Positions 61,007 to 64,000 of a stretch of DNA of 64,000 nt are shown here, piece after piece. The DNA comes from Alistipes dispar (GTDB lineage: Bacteria; Bacteroidota; Bacteroidia; Bacteroidales; Rikenellaceae): contig NZ_AP019736.1 in the NCBI RefSeq assembly GCF_006542685.1, forward strand, positions 1,708,001-1,772,000. Reading direction: 5' to 3'. A program made the position numbers and the translations under genes. Position 1 is the first letter of the stretch. Each line of letters begins with the position of its first letter. The notes under the pieces were generated by a model, which made no database searches, was not told the origin of the DNA, and was given only the letters and a program-made list of their open reading frames with translations.

Positions 61007-62247
61007 ATCTTCGTGTTTTTTACCGTCGCTTCGATCGTCCCGTCCGCCACTTCGATCCGCAGCGCGTCGCCCGGGCCGACGCCGCCGGCCGACACGACGG
61101 CCCTGCCGCCGCTGCGGACCACGGCGAAGCCCAGCCGCAGGATCCGCTCGGGCGAGCGTCCGGCGACGAGTTCCGCGGCGTTGTCGAGCCGCAGAAGCTG
61201 CCGGGCGAGAAAGCCGCGGGCGGCTTCGGGCAGTGTCGCCGCGAGGTGTTCCAGCCGGACCGTCTGCCGGGCGAGCCGCGTTCCGCTCGTCTGCCGCAGC
61301 TCGCCGCGGAGGCGTTCGAGCCGCACCTCCGACGCGTGCAGCAGGGCTGTCGTCGCGTCGTGGAGTTGCAGGGCGGCGACGTCGAGCCGTCCGTCGGCCC
61401 CGGCCATCCGTTCGACGAGCCACCCGGCCACGGCCGTCGGGGTCTTGAGCGCCGTATGGGCCACCATGTCCGCCACGCTGGTGTCCTTGTCGTGGCCGAT
61501 ACCCGTCGCCACGGGCAGCGGGAACTGCGCGATATGGGAGCAGAGACGGTAGGCGTTGAAGCAGTTCAGGTCGCTGCGCGAGCCGCCGCCGCGGATCAGC
61601 ACGACGGCGTCGAACTCCTCCTGCCGTGCGGCGACGGCGCAGAGGGCCTCCACGATCGACTCCTCGGCGGCCGCACCCTGCATGAAGGCGTCGAAGAGCG
61701 TCAGAGCGAACCGGTAGGGGCTTTTGTCCAGCTCCTTGCAGAAGTCCTGGTAGCCTGCGGCGTTGGCGCTCGACACCACGGCCACGCGCTGCACGACGGC
61801 CGGAAGCGGTGTCTCGCGGTTCATGTCCCAGACCCCGTCGCGCTGCAACTGCGCGATGGTCCGCTGCCGCTGCCGTTCCATGTCACCCAGCGTGTAGGAA
61901 GGGTCCATGTCGGTGATCTGTAACGAGAAACCGTATATTTCGTGGTAGGTGACCAGCACGCGGGCGAGAATCTGAATGCCCGCTTCGAGCCGCTGCCCCG
62001 TCTCGGCTTCGAAGTAACCCGCGATGCGGGGGTAGTGGCTGCGCCAGATGACGGCGCGGGCCTGCGCCGTGGGCACGCCGTTGTCGCCGCCCTTCTCCAC
62101 GAGTTCGAGGTAGCAGTGGCCCGAACGGTTGATCTTGATCTCCGAAATCTCGGCGCTGACCCATACGGGCAGCGCGAAGCGCTCCTCGAGGGTCTGCCTG
62201 ACGAGCCGTTGCAGCTCGCGGAGGGTGATATGCCGTTCTTCCGCCAT
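60988..62247 (-). CDS. xseA: exodeoxyribonuclease VII large subunit
   Basis: A 419-residue nuclease subunit that degrades single-stranded DNA in repair. The OB domain (about 1-105), with the VWVSAEISEIKINRSGH block, is followed by the catalytic domain with the family GGGS motif (VVLIRGGGSRSD near 221-232) and GIGHDKDTSVADM near 256, then long helical arms and a C-terminal domain. menA lies upstream by 2 nt. Confidence 0.95.
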   Translation of the reverse strand: MAEERHITLRELQRLVRQTLEERFALPVWVSAEISEIKINRSGHCYLELVEKGGDNGVPTAQARAVIWRSHYPRIAGYFEAETGQRLEAGIQILARVLVTYHEIYGFSLQITDMDPSYTLGDMERQRQRTIAQLQRDGVWDMNRETPLPAVVQRVAVVSSANAAGYQDFCKELDKSPYRFALTLFDAFMQGAAAEESIVEALCAVAARQEEFDAVVLIRGGGSRSDLNCFNAYRLCSHIAQFPLPVATGIGHDKDTSVADMVAHTALKTPTAVAGWLVERMAGADGRLDVAALQLHDATTALLHASEVRLERLRGELRQTSGTRLARQTVRLEHLAATLPEAARGFLARQLLRLDNAAELVAGRSPERILRLGFAVVRSGGRAVVSAGGVGPGDALRIEVADGTIEATVKNTKIWQKKS

Positions 62248-62249
62248 GG

Positions 62250-63155
62250 TCAGCCGAGCAGGATGCCGATTGTGAGCGATGCTCCGAAGAGGAGGATGTT
62301 GCGCGCCGTCTCGCCCAGGCAGACGTTCAGCTCCTCGCCGTGGTCGATGCGCACCATCTTGCGCCACGTGGCCGTGTGCGCCGCGGCGTAGAGGAGCGGC
62401 AGCAGGGCCGCCCACGTGCGGCCCGCGGCGAGCAGCGTGAGACAGAGGGCTGCGGGAACCAGTCCCAGCAGCAGGTAGCCCCAGCGGCCGACGGCGGCGC
62501 AGGTGAGGACGACGATCGTGCGCTTGCCGCAGCGGGCGTCTTCCTCGCGGTCGCGGAAGTTGTTGAGCATGAGCATCGTGTCGATCACCAATCCGCAGGC
62601 CAGCGCGACGAGTGTGACCTCCGCCGTCCACTGTCCGGTCTGCACGTAGTAGGTGAACCCGACGGGAATCAGTCCGAAGAAGAGCACGACGGCCGCATCG
62701 CCCAGCCCGTGATAGGCCAGCGGCCACGGGCCGGCGGTGTAGAAGTAGGCGAAGACGACGCAAGCCAGCCCCACGGCGACGAGCTCCCAGCCTCCGTAGG
62801 GCAGCCTTCCGTGCGTGAGGCAGAGAATGCCCGCACCCGCCGCGCAGGCCGCGAGAGTAAAACCCGCGATGCCCGCCTTCATGGCCGGCAGGGTGATATA
62901 GCCTTTGGCGAAGGCCCGGTCGGGACCGAGACGGTCGGGACGGTCGGCCCCTTTGAGGAAGTCCCAGAGGTCGTTCACCAGATTGGCCGTGCATTGCATC
63001 AGCAGGGCGAACGCGAGGCAGAGCGCGGCCGGTCCCGGACGGAAACCGCCGTCGGTCCAGGCCATCGCCGAGGCGACGAGGACGAGGATGACCGAGTTGC
63101 CCAGGCTGTACGGGCGGACGGCCAGAATCCAGGCCGATAGGGAGTTCGTTCTCAT
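62250..63155 (-). CDS. menA: 1,4-dihydroxy-2-naphthoate polyprenyltransferase MenA
   Basis: A 301-residue UbiA-type membrane prenyltransferase with about nine helices that makes demethylmenaquinone, the quinone used in anaerobic respiration. The first Asp-rich loop NLVNDLWDFLKGADRPDR is near 60-77 and the second, NNFRDREEDARCGKR, near 198-212. It could use the chain made by the synthase at 37245-38234. Confidence 0.93.
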   Translation of the reverse strand: MRTNSLSAWILAVRPYSLGNSVILVLVASAMAWTDGGFRPGPAALCLAFALLMQCTANLVNDLWDFLKGADRPDRLGPDRAFAKGYITLPAMKAGIAGFTLAACAAGAGILCLTHGRLPYGGWELVAVGLACVVFAYFYTAGPWPLAYHGLGDAAVVLFFGLIPVGFTYYVQTGQWTAEVTLVALACGLVIDTMLMLNNFRDREEDARCGKRTIVVLTCAAVGRWGYLLLGLVPAALCLTLLAAGRTWAALLPLLYAAAHTATWRKMVRIDHGEELNVCLGETARNILLFGASLTIGILLG

Positions 63156-63188
63156 GCGGAATCGTTGTTTCTTCGTTTTTAGGGCGGC

Positions 63189-63731
63189 CTACCGGAACAC
63201 CAGCTCCGCCTGTCGGGGGATGCGCTTGCCTTCGGGAAGCTGGATGCGCAGCACTCCTTCGCTTTCGACGGGCACGCCGTTCTTGCGGGCCGGCTGCCAG
63301 AGCGGCGCCTCTCCGAGCGCCTTCAGCACGCGCCGCCGGAGTCGTTTGTCAGTTACCTCCAGCTCCTGATCGACGACCGTGCGCCCCTCGGGGGTGATCT
63401 TGTAGCGCAGCACGACGCGTGCCGCGGGTTCGTCGTCGGGCCACTCGACGCGCCGGGCGATGTAACGCCCGAAGGTCGAGTCGGAGGGGAACACCGCGGG
63501 ACTGTCGTAGCGGAGCGTGACGAGAAGCACCCCGTTCGACGCGCGGAGGCCGTAGCGGGCGATGGTCTCCTCGTCGGCCGGAAGCGTTTCGACCCGCTCG
63601 ATGTCCTCGGGCGGAATCGAGGCGATCTCCTCCGTCTCCCGGCCGTTCACGATGTAGAGCGGCTTTTGCGCCGCGGCCGGCAGGAGGGCGGAGCCGAGAA
63701 GCGCGAACAGGGTGAGTGCGTATCTTTTCAT
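63189..63731 (-). CDS. small exported hybrid: TonB-receptor plug-like segment plus TonB C-terminal-like domain
   Basis: A 180-residue exported protein. After a signal peptide (1-21) comes YIVNGRETEEIASIPPEDIERVETL...YGLRASNGVLLVTLR (25-72), which copies the plug pattern of SusC-type receptors (x-I-x-x-I-x-x-I-E, then YG...NG). Residues about 95-178 then match the TonB C-terminal fold (YKITPEGRTVVDQEL, WQPARKNGVPVE). There is no membrane anchor for a working TonB. Function unknown. Its ATG overlaps the stop of the next gene (ATGA). Confidence 0.7.
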   Translation of the reverse strand: MKRYALTLFALLGSALLPAAAQKPLYIVNGRETEEIASIPPEDIERVETLPADEETIARYGLRASNGVLLVTLRYDSPAVFPSDSTFGRYIARRVEWPDDEPAARVVLRYKITPEGRTVVDQELEVTDKRLRRRVLKALGEAPLWQPARKNGVPVESEGVLRIQLPEGKRIPRQAELVFR

Positions 63732-64000
63732 GGTCGTTCGTTTTCGGCAGAACGGGTGCGGAGGGGCGAATATTGCCCTGCACGGGTGTTCCCGCTCCGT
63801 CGTCGGGGTTTCTCTCTTTCGCCGGACAGTCCGCTCAGCGCATCCCATCCCGAACGGGCGAGGTCGGCGCATCCGTTGGGGCGGAACCGGACGCCCTCGG
63901 CTTCGAGCAGCGTCCGCTGGGCGTCCCACCCGGGAGCCGTGCGGCCCGCGGCGTTCACCACGCGGTGGCAGGGAACGCCCTCCGGGGCGGCCGCCAGCAC
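63728..64000 (-). CDS. methylated-DNA-protein cysteine methyltransferase domain (MGMT-like, partial)
   Basis: The frame runs off the right edge, so the 5' end is missing. The visible part carries the active-site motif VPCHRVVNA, whose Cys accepts the alkyl group, and the following AQRTLLEAEGV...PNG block of the MGMT C-terminal domain. A basic, repeat-poor tail of about 35 residues (REKPRRRSGNTR and onward) follows the domain, longer than usual. It probably belongs to the short MGMT/ATL-like group that scans DNA; the Cys means it is not a pure ATL. Confidence 0.75.
   Translation of the reverse strand: MLAAAPEGVPCHRVVNAAGRTAPGWDAQRTLLEAEGVRFRPNGCADLARSGWDALSGLSGEREKPRRRSGNTRAGQYSPLRTRSAENERP

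Overview
The window reads as a contiguous piece of chromosome from a G+C-rich Bacteroidota, most likely a Rikenellaceae gut bacterium close to Alistipes. The evidence is: many genes are preceded by the Bacteroidota -7 element TAnnTTTG (clearest at 10213-10243, where TTTG lies 19 nt upstream); there are Bacteroidota-only families (DUF4270, DUF4837, DUF3098, GldE, a TonB/plug hybrid); and arginine is made with an ArgF'-type N-acylornithine carbamoyltransferase. The genus is an inference. I see no rRNA, tRNA, CRISPR array, insertion sequence or prophage. Coding density is very high and long antisense frames are shadows of G+C-rich codon usage.

Layout. 1-10158 (+): an envelope/esterase pair, 23S rRNA methyltransferase RlmD, a periplasmic SIMPL protein, cytidine deaminase, a pseudouridine synthase, D-aminoacyl-tRNA deacylase, a YhcC-type radical SAM protein, a YitT membrane protein, PriA and ComF. 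10213-22149 (+): a long run of dnaB, a ComM/YifB ATPase, murG, murC, ftsQ, ftsA, ftsZ, gldE and a phosphopantetheinyl transferase. This is the distal half of a division/cell-wall cluster placed behind replication genes; its FtsQ carries a large charged coiled-coil insertion. 22146-37156 is mostly minus strand: an Omp85-type barrel, a Qnr-like pentapeptide protein (+), a secreted C1 peptidase, topA, a DUF4270 lipoprotein, a half-length starch-synthase-like protein, queA, truB, uppP, DUF3098, ftsX and a YfhO membrane protein. 37232-43015: polyprenyl synthase, a FucP-type transporter, rplS (-), surE, and a two-component pair. 43139-48562: a secreted protein with a possible clan CD His/Cys pair, cardiolipin synthase, a DUF4837 lipoprotein, a polysaccharide deacetylase and EF-P.

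48741-57071 (-) is a nearly complete arginine pathway: a GNAT acyltransferase, then argG, argC, argD, argF', argB, an M20 deacylase (argE) and argH, several joined by 4-bp ATGA overlaps. ArgF' has Ala at position 90, where a Glu marks acetylornithine enzymes and a Pro marks the Bacteroides succinylornithine enzyme, so the cluster probably runs on N-succinyl intermediates; the GNAT protein is the candidate first enzyme. 57106-64000: a RelA-type (p)ppGpp synthetase whose hydrolase motif is destroyed, a hemolysin III membrane protein (+), a methyltransferase, xseB, xseA, menA, a TonB/plug hybrid and the end of an alkyltransferase.

The most novel-looking items are the FtsQ insertion, a 45-nt interspersed repeat present once between ftsA and ftsZ and once between the GNAT gene and argG, the succinyl-type arginine cluster, and the H212/C260 secreted protein.
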